Of a stretch of DNA of 52,761 nucleotides, positions 17,011 through 24,642 are shown one piece after another. The notes under the pieces were generated by a model. The model was not told the origin of the DNA and made no database searches. It was given only the letters and a program-made list of their open reading frames with translations. Position 1 is the first letter of the stretch. The number at the start of each line of letters is the position of its first letter. A program made the position numbers and the translations under genes. The stretch is from Pseudomonas_T sp032052615 (GTDB taxonomy: Bacteria > Pseudomonadota > Gammaproteobacteria > Pseudomonadales > Pseudomonadaceae), in NCBI GenBank assembly GCA_032052615.1, contig DAMBWF010000017.1, forward strand, positions 1 through 52,761. The letters are read 5' to 3'.

Positions 17011-17880
17011 ATGTTGCGCATGCTCAAAGCGTTCTTCCGTCCCGAGGCGGCCGCGCCGGCCGCCGCGTCACCCCAGCCCGCTGTACCGTCCGCTCCGGAG
17101 GCAGTGCCCCCGGCACCCGCACCCGCCGAGGCCATGCCCGACGACCCGACCCTCACCGATGCCTACCTCAGCGGCTGGTTCCACCGCGACACCGGCGAGC
17201 TGTTCGAGGGCTTCCCGATCCACGCCGAGGACAGCGTGCTGGACATCGGCTGTGGCGACGGGCCGTTCGCCCAGTTCTGCGCCGAGCGCGGCGCCGAGGT
17301 GATCTTCGCCGACATCGACGCGGTCAAGGTGGGCGCGGTGGAGGCGCTACTGCGCCAGTCCCCGGCCCGCGCCGTGCTGCCCCTGGTGACCGACGCCGAC
17401 CCGATCCCGCTGCCCGACGCCCGGGTGAACAAGATCATCGCCATGGAAGTGCTGGAACACGTCGACGACCCGGCGCGTTTCATGGCCGAGTTGGTACGGG
17501 TGGCACGCCCCGGCGCGCAGTTCCTCATCACCGTGCCCGACCCCCTGGGCGAGAGCGTGCAGAAGGACTTGGCGCCGCCGGCCTATTTCGAGAAGCCCAA
17601 CCACATCCGGGTGTTCCAGCGCGACGACTTCGAGCGTCTGGTGCGGGACGCCGGCCTGGTGATCGAGCGCCGCGCCTACTACGGCTTCTACTGGTCGGTG
17701 TGGTGGTACTTCTTCTGGGCCTGCAAGCAGGACCTGTCGCCGCCGTGGCATCCGCTGCTGGAGCGCTGGACGCAGACTTGGAACACCCTGCTGTCGATGC
17801 CCGACGGTCCGCGCATCAAGCGGGCGCTGGACCAGGCGATGCCCAAGAGCCAGGCGATCATCGCCCGCAAGCCGCTCTGA
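17011..17880 (+). CDS. SAM-dependent methyltransferase, paralog with Pro/Ala-rich N-terminus
   Basis: A 289-residue class I methyltransferase related to the product of 14921-15814. Motif I is VLDIGCGDGPFAQFCAERG, followed by FADIDAVKVGAVEAL, AMEVLEHVDDPARFM and FLITVPDPLGESVQK. Both paralogs share a C-terminus ending in KRALDQ..PKSQ.I.ARKPL. Residues about 12-42 are a Pro/Ala-rich, probably disordered extension not present in the other copy. The gene follows the acyltransferase stop by 4 bp. Two related methyltransferases might act on different hydroxyls or at different chain positions; which one caps the chain cannot be told from sequence. Confidence 0.88.
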   Translation: MLRMLKAFFRPEAAAPAAASPQPAVPSAPEAVPPAPAPAEAMPDDPTLTDAYLSGWFHRDTGELFEGFPIHAEDSVLDIGCGDGPFAQFCAERGAEVIFADIDAVKVGAVEALLRQSPARAVLPLVTDADPIPLPDARVNKIIAMEVLEHVDDPARFMAELVRVARPGAQFLITVPDPLGESVQKDLAPPAYFEKPNHIRVFQRDDFERLVRDAGLVIERRAYYGFYWSVWWYFFWACKQDLSPPWHPLLERWTQTWNTLLSMPDGPRIKRALDQAMPKSQAIIARKPL

Positions 17881-17890
17881 GGGCGCGTCG

Positions 17891-19318
17891 GTGAGGACGC
17901 CGATCCGCGAGCCGGCCTGGCTTTGGGCGCTGCCGGTGGTGGCCGCCGTGCTGCTGGTGCGGTTGTGCCTGGGCTTCGAGTTCCCCATCCCGTGGAACGA
18001 CGAGACCGCCTTCCTCGCCCAGGCCTTCGAATTCAGTCGCACCGGCAGCTTTTACGTCTACGGGCTGAACGCCGAACGCCCGGTAATGTGGATGCCGCCC
18101 GGCTCGATGCTGTTGCAGGCGGCGGCGTTCCGCCTGCTGGGCTACAGCTTCGACGTGGCCCGCTGGCTCTCCGCCCTGCTTTACCTGGGCGCCTTCGCCG
18201 TGGCCCTGGCGGTCGTGGCGCGGGTCTTCGCGGGGCGTTGGCGGATCGTCGCGGCGGCCCTCGCCGCCCTGGCCTTCACCTCGCCCTATGCCCTGGCCAT
18301 CGCCAACCTGGCGCGGATGGAAGCGCTCTACACCCTGTTGGCCCTGGGCTCGCTGCTGGCCCTGCTGCGCGGCCGCCCCTGGCTGGGCCTGGCCTGTGCC
18401 CTGCTGGCCGGGCTGGTGCATTTCAACGCGGTTTACTTCCTGCTGCCCCATGGCGCCTGGCTGGGCCTGGCCCTGTGGCACCGCCGACTGCCACGCCCGA
18501 CCGCGACGGAGGCGGTGGCGCTGCTGCTGGCGCTGGCCGGCCTGGCCGGCTATGGCGCCTTCGTCCTGGCCAACTGGGACGGTTTCGTCGAGGACATGCG
18601 CTTCCAGTTCGGCTTCAAGCTGGCGTTCCAGAGCATGGACGGCGCCTACGGTTGGGCGCTGGTGGGCGGCCTGACGCTGCTGGCGCTGCTCCAGGGCCTG
18701 GCCCGGCGGGCGCTGACGCCGGCGGCGGCGCTGACCCTGCATGGCGTCGGTTTCCTCATGCTGGCACTCAACGGCCATAACATGTGGTACTGGTTCGGCA
18801 TGGCCTTCGGCTTCTGGCTGTGCGCCCTCGGCCTGCTGGCGAGCCTCGCCGGAGCGGCCGCGTCCCGCTCCCGGGTGGCGGTGGGTGGGCTGCTGGCGCT
18901 ATGCGTGGTGGCGGAGGCCACCTACGCTTGGCGCCCCACCGAGCAATTCGCCCCGCTGTGGCCTCGGGCCGCCCTGTTGGAACGGGAATTCCTGGCGCCG
19001 ACGGAGCGGGACAAGGTGCGCGCCTTCATTGCCGGCTTGCCGCCGGGTAGCCGGGTCTCCTTCGGCTACAGCGGCGTCGAGCCATTCTTCTTCGAAGACT
19101 TCGCTCGCGCTGGCAGTCAGTGGACGATCAGCGCCCACAGCGTCACCCAGGTGATGCCGCCGCGCGCGCCGGACTATCGAGTGCTGTGCGACAGTGCGCT
19201 GTTCCCGCCCTACCTGTTCCTGTTTGACTGGGACGGTTATCCGCGCCAGGGGCTGGACAGCGGTTGCCGGATCATCCCGCTGAAACCGCGTGTGGGCGCT
19301 ACCGCGCCAGACGCCTGA
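17891..19318 (+). CDS. GT-C-like polytopic membrane glycosyltransferase
   Basis: A 475-residue protein with about ten hydrophobic segments. The first periplasmic loop after helix 1 contains WNDETAFLAQAFEF, an Asp-Glu motif in the position typical of GT-C enzymes that use polyprenyl-phosphate sugars. Later segments include NLARMEALYTLLALGSLLALL and HNMWYWFGMAFGFWL, and the last 120 residues form a soluble domain. The start is GTG at 17891, preceded by GAGGG at 8 bases. No exact family could be assigned. Its 3' end overlaps the convergent acyltransferase gene tail-to-tail by 20 bp. Given the neighbouring arabinose-donor genes, it is a candidate transferase for that sugar. Confidence 0.8.
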   Translation: MRTPIREPAWLWALPVVAAVLLVRLCLGFEFPIPWNDETAFLAQAFEFSRTGSFYVYGLNAERPVMWMPPGSMLLQAAAFRLLGYSFDVARWLSALLYLGAFAVALAVVARVFAGRWRIVAAALAALAFTSPYALAIANLARMEALYTLLALGSLLALLRGRPWLGLACALLAGLVHFNAVYFLLPHGAWLGLALWHRRLPRPTATEAVALLLALAGLAGYGAFVLANWDGFVEDMRFQFGFKLAFQSMDGAYGWALVGGLTLLALLQGLARRALTPAAALTLHGVGFLMLALNGHNMWYWFGMAFGFWLCALGLLASLAGAAASRSRVAVGGLLALCVVAEATYAWRPTEQFAPLWPRAALLEREFLAPTERDKVRAFIAGLPPGSRVSFGYSGVEPFFFEDFARAGSQWTISAHSVTQVMPPRAPDYRVLCDSALFPPYLFLFDWDGYPRQGLDSGCRIIPLKPRVGATAPDA

Positions 19319-20360
19319 ACAGCCGCTTGCCGGGAGCTTCCAGGTAACGGTAGGTGAACGCCGAGTAGGCCAGCAACACGACCAGGTACAGCGGCGTCAG
19401 CGGGCCGTGAGCCAGGCCCAGGGGCTCGCAGACGCCGCTGTTCACCAGCATCAGCACCACCAAATGGTTCAGGTAGATCGAGTAGGAAATCGTCCCCAGC
19501 CCCTTCAGCCGGGCCAGCAGCCGCGCGGGCCCGCCGCCCGCGAAGGCGAAGGCGGTCACCCCGAGGGCGAACAGCGGCGGCGCCAGCAGGTCCGCCAGGC
19601 GCAGCGCCCGGGGCAGGAACAGCGCCACGGCGGCTGCCAGCAACAGCGCCTGGACCAGCCCCAGCGGCACTGGCGGCAGGTGGCGGAGGCTCAGGGCCCG
19701 GTAGCCACGGTAGGCGAGCACGCCCAGCAGGAACGACGCCCAGCCCCGCAGCAGCCCGGAATTGAACACCCGGAAGTAGTTCTGGAAGGTGGTATCCAGG
19801 TGGCCGGTGAGGACCGCCACCAGGGTCAGGCAGGCGAGGCTCGCCAGCAGCAGCGCCAGGCTGGGCGTGCGCCGGCCGATCCAGGCGAAGAAGGCGAGAT
19901 TCAGCCAGAACTCCACGGAGATCGACCAGCCCGGCGCGTTCCAGGTCTGCCCGTGGACGTTCAGGCCGACGTTGTGGGTCAGGGTGAGCTGTTGCAGGAG
20001 CGTGGCCAGGGTGCCATCGGGGTAGCGGGGAATGTCCCCCGCCAGCACGGTGTAGACCAGGGCGTAGCTGGCCAGCCCGTAGAGGTGCAGCGGGTAGAGC
20101 CGCGCCAGGCGGGCGACCACGAAACCGCGGGCATCGGGCCGGTCGGCGCCGTACAGGTAGCGGTGGGCGAGGATGAAGCCGCTCAGGACCAGGAAGAAGT
20201 CCACGGCCAGGTAGCCGTTGAAGCTCAGCAGCCAGTGGAACAGCGCCACCGCCAGGGCGGCGACGCCGCGCAGGCCGTCCAGGGCATCGAAATGGGCTAC
20301 GGGCCGCGAAGCGGCCCGGGCATCCGCGCTCGCCTCAGAGGCGGACGAGGCGCAGGCCAT
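19299..20360 (-). CDS. Acyltransferase-3 family (OafA-like) membrane O-acyltransferase
   Basis: A 353-residue protein with about ten membrane helices. It starts with a short polar tail, then HFDALDGLRGVAALAVALFHW, with the conserved Arg31 and His42 of the family, followed by AVDFFLVLSGFILAHRYL and WSISVEFWLNLAFF. Different in sequence from the acyltransferase at 15837. The ATG at 20360 lies 26 bp inside the end of the upstream gene, so the two are coupled; a later start (for example near residue 21) is possible. It is the last gene of the minus-strand arabinose block and may acetylate the sugar handled by that block. Confidence 0.87.
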   Translation of the reverse strand: MACASSASEASADARAASRPVAHFDALDGLRGVAALAVALFHWLLSFNGYLAVDFFLVLSGFILAHRYLYGADRPDARGFVVARLARLYPLHLYGLASYALVYTVLAGDIPRYPDGTLATLLQQLTLTHNVGLNVHGQTWNAPGWSISVEFWLNLAFFAWIGRRTPSLALLLASLACLTLVAVLTGHLDTTFQNYFRVFNSGLLRGWASFLLGVLAYRGYRALSLRHLPPVPLGLVQALLLAAAVALFLPRALRLADLLAPPLFALGVTAFAFAGGGPARLLARLKGLGTISYSIYLNHLVVLMLVNSGVCEPLGLAHGPLTPLYLVVLLAYSAFTYRYLEAPGKRLFRRLAR

Positions 20361-22161
20361 GCACCACGATCCGTGTGGGCAGGTTCAGGCGGGTGCGGAT
20401 TTCCGCTTCGGCCACCCGCTCCAGGGTGAACTCGCCGCTCAGAGTGACGGGCCGGTCGTCGCTGCCGGCCAGGCGGCCCTGCTGGAGGATGCGCTGGCCC
20501 TTATCCACGGCCACGTCCCATTCGCCGACGTCCCCCTGGCCGGCGGCGCGGTAGTCCAGCTCGAAGCGGTAGCGGCCTGGCGCCAGGCGCACATAGGGGC
20601 CGAAGGTGACGAAGCCGGGGGTGTCGGCGACCGCGTCGCAGTCGCCCTCGCGGCGGGTGCTGTCCAGGTGAGGCAGGCGACAGGCGGCGAAGGCCAGGCT
20701 GGAGCCGGCATGCATCAGCGGGGCCGCGCGGAAGCCGAAGCGCGCGTCGCGGTACTGGCAGTCCGGGGCGCAGTCCTCGGCGTCGCTGATCAGTACCTCG
20801 GCCGGCCCCTCACAGGTGGCGCCGGGGGTGTACATGAAGTCCAGCTCGGGGCGGGTGACGCAGACCTGCACGCCCCGGTCCCGCAGGTACACCAGCAGGC
20901 CCTCGGTCAGGCCCCAGAGGCCCTGGTTGTGGGCGGAGTAGTCGAGGGCGAAGCGCGACCCGTATCGCTCGGCCAGGGCGTCGCCCATGCGCGCGATGTC
21001 CTCGCGGGGGTCCAGCGGGGCCGCCGGCCGCTGGACCAGCGCCACCAGGCAACCGAGGGCCACCACCAGGGCGGCGCCGGCCCGGAGGGCGCCGGACTCC
21101 AGGGAGGCCAGGCTGGCGTAGATGGCCAGGCTCGCCAGGGCGCCGGGAATCGCCAGGTAGTACAGCCCCATGAACTCGTGGAGCGGCGGGGGGGCGGTAA
21201 TGTGGTAGAGGAAGAACAGCGCGCTGGTCAGCCCGGCGGTCCAGAGCACCGCCCAGGCCAGGGACCGGTGCGCCCGCGCCTGGCCGAGACCGAGGGCGAT
21301 GAACACCAGCCCGGCCGGCAGCAGCAGGGTCAGCGCCGAGCGCCAGTAGGACAGGGTGAAGACGAGGCTGGCCCAGGCGCCGGCGTGGCCGGCCTCGCCC
21401 ATGGCGCGGCTGGCCTGGAGGATGCGCAGCAGGTTGGGCGTGGGGTTGGTCCAGGTGTCCAGGGCCAGGGGCAGGGCGAACAGCGCGCCGACCGCCAGGG
21501 TGGCGCCGAGCCAGGCGTAGTCGGCGCGGCGCGGCGGGCGCTGGCGCCAGAGCCATGCGCCGACCGCCAGGCCCAGCAGGGACAGGGTGAACAAGGGCAT
21601 GGTGACGTAGCCGTGGATCAGCACCCCGGCCAGGGCCATCGCCAGGGGCGCCCGCCGCGGGCCGTCGCGCAGCACCAGCAGCACCGACAGGTAGAACGCC
21701 AGGTAGGGCAGCACCAGCCGGTAGGGCATCCAGAACTGGAACAGCCGGTCCCCCAGCAGCAGCGCCAGGGGAAGGGTCGCGGCCACCGCCATGGCCGACA
21801 GGCGGCGGCCGAACAGCCGGGGCAGCAGCCAGGCGATCAGGGCCAGGAAGCCCAGGTTGACCAGCGTCGCCGACAGCACCCAGGCGTTGGCTCGGGGCAG
21901 CCCGACGCTGGCGCCGACCCGCTCGAACAGCGCGTTGGCGTAGAGGAACACCGGGCCGGGGTGGTTGAAGCCGAAGCGCGAGTAATGGCCGCGATAAAGG
22001 TGACCGTTCTCGTGGAGCTCGTTCACCAGCAACATATCGGCGGCGAAGTCGCCGTCGGGCTGGAAGCGCTGGACCAGGGGGCCGCTGGCGGCGTGGAGCA
22101 GGGCTCCGGCCAGCAGCAGGAGCAGCAGCAGGCCGACGACGCGGTTCAGGGTTCGACTCAA
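20335..22161 (-). CDS. Large GT-C-like membrane protein of the arabinose block
   Basis: A 608-residue protein with an N-terminal helix, then a periplasmic loop QPDGDFAADMLLVNELHENG carrying acidic residues placed as in GT-C glycosyltransferases, about ten to eleven further hydrophobic segments to around residue 380, and a soluble C-terminal domain of roughly 230 residues. That domain has several Cys residues (CVTRPE, ATCEGPAE, DCAPDCQY, CRLPH) and beta-rich segments, as expected for a periplasmic carbohydrate-binding fold. The ATG at 22161 overlaps the SDR stop (ATGA). I do not recognise the family. The position directly after DprE1/DprE2-like genes makes an arabinofuranosyltransferase role plausible but unproven. 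Confidence 0.78.
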   Translation of the reverse strand: MSRTLNRVVGLLLLLLLAGALLHAASGPLVQRFQPDGDFAADMLLVNELHENGHLYRGHYSRFGFNHPGPVFLYANALFERVGASVGLPRANAWVLSATLVNLGFLALIAWLLPRLFGRRLSAMAVAATLPLALLLGDRLFQFWMPYRLVLPYLAFYLSVLLVLRDGPRRAPLAMALAGVLIHGYVTMPLFTLSLLGLAVGAWLWRQRPPRRADYAWLGATLAVGALFALPLALDTWTNPTPNLLRILQASRAMGEAGHAGAWASLVFTLSYWRSALTLLLPAGLVFIALGLGQARAHRSLAWAVLWTAGLTSALFFLYHITAPPPLHEFMGLYYLAIPGALASLAIYASLASLESGALRAGAALVVALGCLVALVQRPAAPLDPREDIARMGDALAERYGSRFALDYSAHNQGLWGLTEGLLVYLRDRGVQVCVTRPELDFMYTPGATCEGPAEVLISDAEDCAPDCQYRDARFGFRAAPLMHAGSSLAFAACRLPHLDSTRREGDCDAVADTPGFVTFGPYVRLAPGRYRFELDYRAAGQGDVGEWDVAVDKGQRILQQGRLAGSDDRPVTLSGEFTLERVAEAEIRTRLNLPTRIVVHGLRLVRL

Positions 22162-22901
22162 AGCGACAGCCTTTTAAAGATCGCCTCGGGCACGCTCTTG
22201 ATCACCGCCATGATCGGCCACCAGAAGAACGGTGTGTACAGCACGTTGCGCTTGCCCTCGATGGCCCGCTCGATGTCGGCGGCGATCTTCTCCGGGCTGG
22301 CCCACAGCGGGCCCTTGGGAAAGGCGGCGGTCATCGGCGTGTCGACGAAACCCGGCTTGATGGTCAGCACTTGCACGTGGCTCTTGGCCAGGCGGTTTCG
22401 CAGGCCCTGAAGGAAGATCGCCAGGGCGCCCTTGGCGGTGCCATAGACATAGTTGGACTGTCGGCCGCGGTCGCCGGCCACCGAGCCGATCACCGCGATG
22501 CAGCCGTGGCGCTGGGCCTCGAAGCGGTTGGCGAGGCGGGTCAGCAGGGCGATCACGCTGAGGGCGTTGGTGTTCAGCTCCCGCAGGGTGGCCTCGACGC
22601 TGGCCTCGCAGGCTTTCTGGTCGCCCAGGGTGCCGTGGGCCACCAGCACCCGGTCGATCCCGCCGAGCTCGGCCTCGACCCGCGCCAGCAGCGCGTCCTG
22701 GGCATCCAGGTCGCTGGCCTCGAAGGGCGCGTGGAACACCCGGGCGGCGCCGCGCACCTTGAGGTCGGCGGCCAGGGTTTCCAGGCGCTCCTGGTTGCGG
22801 GCCAGCAAGTAGAGGCTATGGCCCCGGGCGGCGAAGCGCCGCGCGGTGGCCTCGGCGATCGCCGACGTGGCGCCGACGATCAGTACGCGTTGTTCGTTCA
22901 T
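22158..22901 (-). CDS. DprE2-like short-chain dehydrogenase (decaprenylphosphoryl-ribose epimerase subunit 2-like)
   Basis: A 247-residue SDR enzyme. It has the NAD(P)-binding motif GATSAIAEATARRFA at residues 10-24 and catalytic Ser140 with Tyr153-x3-Lys157 (YVYGTAKGAL). The C-terminus ending in FKRLSL with PFFWWPIMAVIKSVPE is typical of the DprE2 group, which reduces the keto intermediate made by DprE1 and thereby completes conversion of polyprenylphosphoryl-ribose to the arabinose form. It lies 2 bp after the DprE1-like gene on the same strand, mirroring the mycobacterial dprE1-dprE2 order. General SDRs acting on other sugars are the alternative, but the neighbour makes this unlikely. Confidence 0.85.
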   Translation of the reverse strand: MNEQRVLIVGATSAIAEATARRFAARGHSLYLLARNQERLETLAADLKVRGAARVFHAPFEASDLDAQDALLARVEAELGGIDRVLVAHGTLGDQKACEASVEATLRELNTNALSVIALLTRLANRFEAQRHGCIAVIGSVAGDRGRQSNYVYGTAKGALAIFLQGLRNRLAKSHVQVLTIKPGFVDTPMTAAFPKGPLWASPEKIAADIERAIEGKRNVLYTPFFWWPIMAVIKSVPEAIFKRLSL

Positions 22902-22903
22902 GG

Positions 22904-24208
22904 TTATTCCAGGCCCAGACGGCGGGCTTGCAGGGACGTGAAGGTACCGCGCGCGCCGTATTCCTCGCGCACGGCTTGCAAGCGTTCCCAGTTCGGGTAG
23001 CTGCGCTTGAAGGTCGCCTCGCTCATGCGGGCGTCCTTGGTGAGGTAGAGACGGCCGCCCTGTTCCAGCACCCGTTCGTCCAGCTCGTCCAGGAGCTCGA
23101 ACAGGCCGTTCTCGCGTTTGAAGTCCAGGGCCAGGGTGTAGCCTTCGAGGGGGAAGGACAGCAGGTTGGCGTTGGCCGGGCCGAAGGCCTTGAGCACCGC
23201 GAGGAACGAGCCGCGACGGGACTCCGCGATGCGCGCGAGGATGCCACGCAGGCCCTCCAGGCCGGCGGCCTTGGGCACGACGAACTGGTATTGCAGGAAG
23301 CCCTGGCGACCGTACAGGCGGTTCCACTGGTGGATGCCGTCCAGGGGATAGAAGAAGGTGTCGTAGCTCACCCGCTGGCGCGACTCGGCGGCGCGCACGC
23401 GGTTGTAGTAGAGGCCGTTGAAGGCTTGCATGGTGTAGCGGTTGAGCAGCGCCGCCGGGGCGTCCATCGGCACGCTCAGGGGGAGGCGGGCCGGCCGTGT
23501 CAGTTGTCGGTCCCGGGCGTGCTCGCCGATCATCAACAGCGAACGGCCGAGGGCGGCGCCGGAGGCCAGGCAGTCGATCCAGGCCACGGAATAGGTGGTG
23601 CCATGGTGGGCCTCGAACAGCGCCAGGGCCTCCTCCAGGTTGGCCGCCTTGTAGGTGGTCTGGTGGATATAGGCGCTTTCCACCCGGCGCAGGCGCAGCG
23701 CGGCCTCGACGATCACCCCGGTCAGGCCCATGCCGCCGCAGGTGGCGTGGAACAGCTCGGGGCGTTCGTGGCGGGAGCAGGCGACCCGGCTGCCGTCGCC
23801 CAGCACCAGCACCAGGGACTCGACGAATTCGCTGAAGCAGCCGTCCAGGTGGTGGTTCTTGCCGTGCACGTCGCTGGCGATGGCGCCGCCCACCGAGACG
23901 AACTTGGTGCCGGGGGTCACCGGCAGGAACCAGCCGCGCGGCACGAATACCTCCAGCAGCTCCGCCAGGGTCGTTCCGGCGGCGCAGCGCAGCAGGCCAT
24001 GGGTTTCGTCGAAGGCAAGCAGGTGGGAGAGGGCGCGGGTATCGAGGATGCGTGGCGACAGCGCGCTGTCGCCGTAGCTGCGGCCCATGCCCCGGGGGAT
24101 CAGCCCCTCGCCGGCGGCCACCTGGCCGGCCACGGCGGATACGGTGAGCGGCGAATCGACACGGGCGTCGATCGAGGGGTAGCGGCCCCACCCTTGAATG
24201 GGCATCAT
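22904..24208 (-). CDS. DprE1-like FAD-dependent oxidoreductase (decaprenylphosphoryl-ribose 2'-oxidase-like)
   Basis: A 434-residue FAD-binding (VAO-type) oxidase. The N-terminal FAD domain shows LIPRGMGRSYGDSAL (about 36-50) and FLPVTPGTKFVSVGGAIASD with the HGKNHH segment near 115-120, as in DprE1. The C-terminal substrate domain has SFLAVLKAFGPANANLLSFP and GGRLYLTKDARM, matching the mycobacterial layout, with Lys391 at the place of the conserved active-site Lys. The residue corresponding to the mycobacterial Cys387 appears to be Ala360 (YTLALDF). DprE1 oxidises the 2' position of polyprenylphosphoryl-ribose. The ATG overlaps the GtrA stop by 4 bp. Starts at MMPIQGWGRYPS. Confidence 0.88.
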   Translation of the reverse strand: MMPIQGWGRYPSIDARVDSPLTVSAVAGQVAAGEGLIPRGMGRSYGDSALSPRILDTRALSHLLAFDETHGLLRCAAGTTLAELLEVFVPRGWFLPVTPGTKFVSVGGAIASDVHGKNHHLDGCFSEFVESLVLVLGDGSRVACSRHERPELFHATCGGMGLTGVIVEAALRLRRVESAYIHQTTYKAANLEEALALFEAHHGTTYSVAWIDCLASGAALGRSLLMIGEHARDRQLTRPARLPLSVPMDAPAALLNRYTMQAFNGLYYNRVRAAESRQRVSYDTFFYPLDGIHQWNRLYGRQGFLQYQFVVPKAAGLEGLRGILARIAESRRGSFLAVLKAFGPANANLLSFPLEGYTLALDFKRENGLFELLDELDERVLEQGGRLYLTKDARMSEATFKRSYPNWERLQAVREEYGARGTFTSLQARRLGLE

Positions 24209-24624
24209 GCGGCTCCTTGGCGGAAGACGAAGCGCTTGTCCAGCGCGTACTTGGCCACGTAGCCGATCGCCAGCCCGATGACCGCGCCGAGGTAGCGCAT
24301 CTCCCGGGTCTGGAACAGATGGTCGAAGCCGAACTCGAAGCCCCAGAAGATCGCCGTGGTGATCAACCCCATGAGGGCATAGAGCACGAAGGTCTGGCCA
24401 TCATGGGCGGCGTTCTTTGCTTGAAAGCGAAAGATATAGCGCTTATCGAGCACATATTTGACAATAAGCCCCACCCCCGTCCCGAAGGCCACGGACAACG
24501 CCACGGCGAAGCGTCCGTCGTACAAGCGCACCAGCAAGTCCTGGGCGCCGATGTTGGCCCCCGTCGCGATCGCCGCGAGCAGGGCATAGAGGAGGGTCAA
24601 TCGCATAATGAGTGAAAACGCCAT
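24205..24624 (-). CDS. GtrA-family membrane protein
   Basis: A roughly 140-residue protein with four hydrophobic segments and the family pattern KYVLDKRYIF in the middle and KYALDKRFVF at the end. GtrA-like proteins are thought to flip or carry polyprenyl-phosphate sugars across the inner membrane, so here it may present the arabinose donor to the periplasmic transferases. Start choice is uncertain: ATG 24648 would overlap the divergent UbiA-like gene, ATG 24624 and ATG 24606 are alternatives, and none has a good Shine-Dalgarno sequence. First gene of the minus-strand arabinose block. It overlaps the DprE1-like gene (ATGA). Confidence 0.85.
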   Translation of the reverse strand: MAFSLIMRLTLLYALLAAIATGANIGAQDLLVRLYDGRFAVALSVAFGTGVGLIVKYVLDKRYIFRFQAKNAAHDGQTFVLYALMGLITTAIFWGFEFGFDHLFQTREMRYLGAVIGLAIGYVAKYALDKRFVFRQGAA

Positions 24625-24642
24625 GGCAGGAGCTGAAACGGC

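Noticed and set aside
20218..22410. 730-codon plus-strand frame opposite the GT-C-like gene
   Set aside because: Low-complexity Gln/Gly/Ala-rich shadow of the minus-strand membrane protein.
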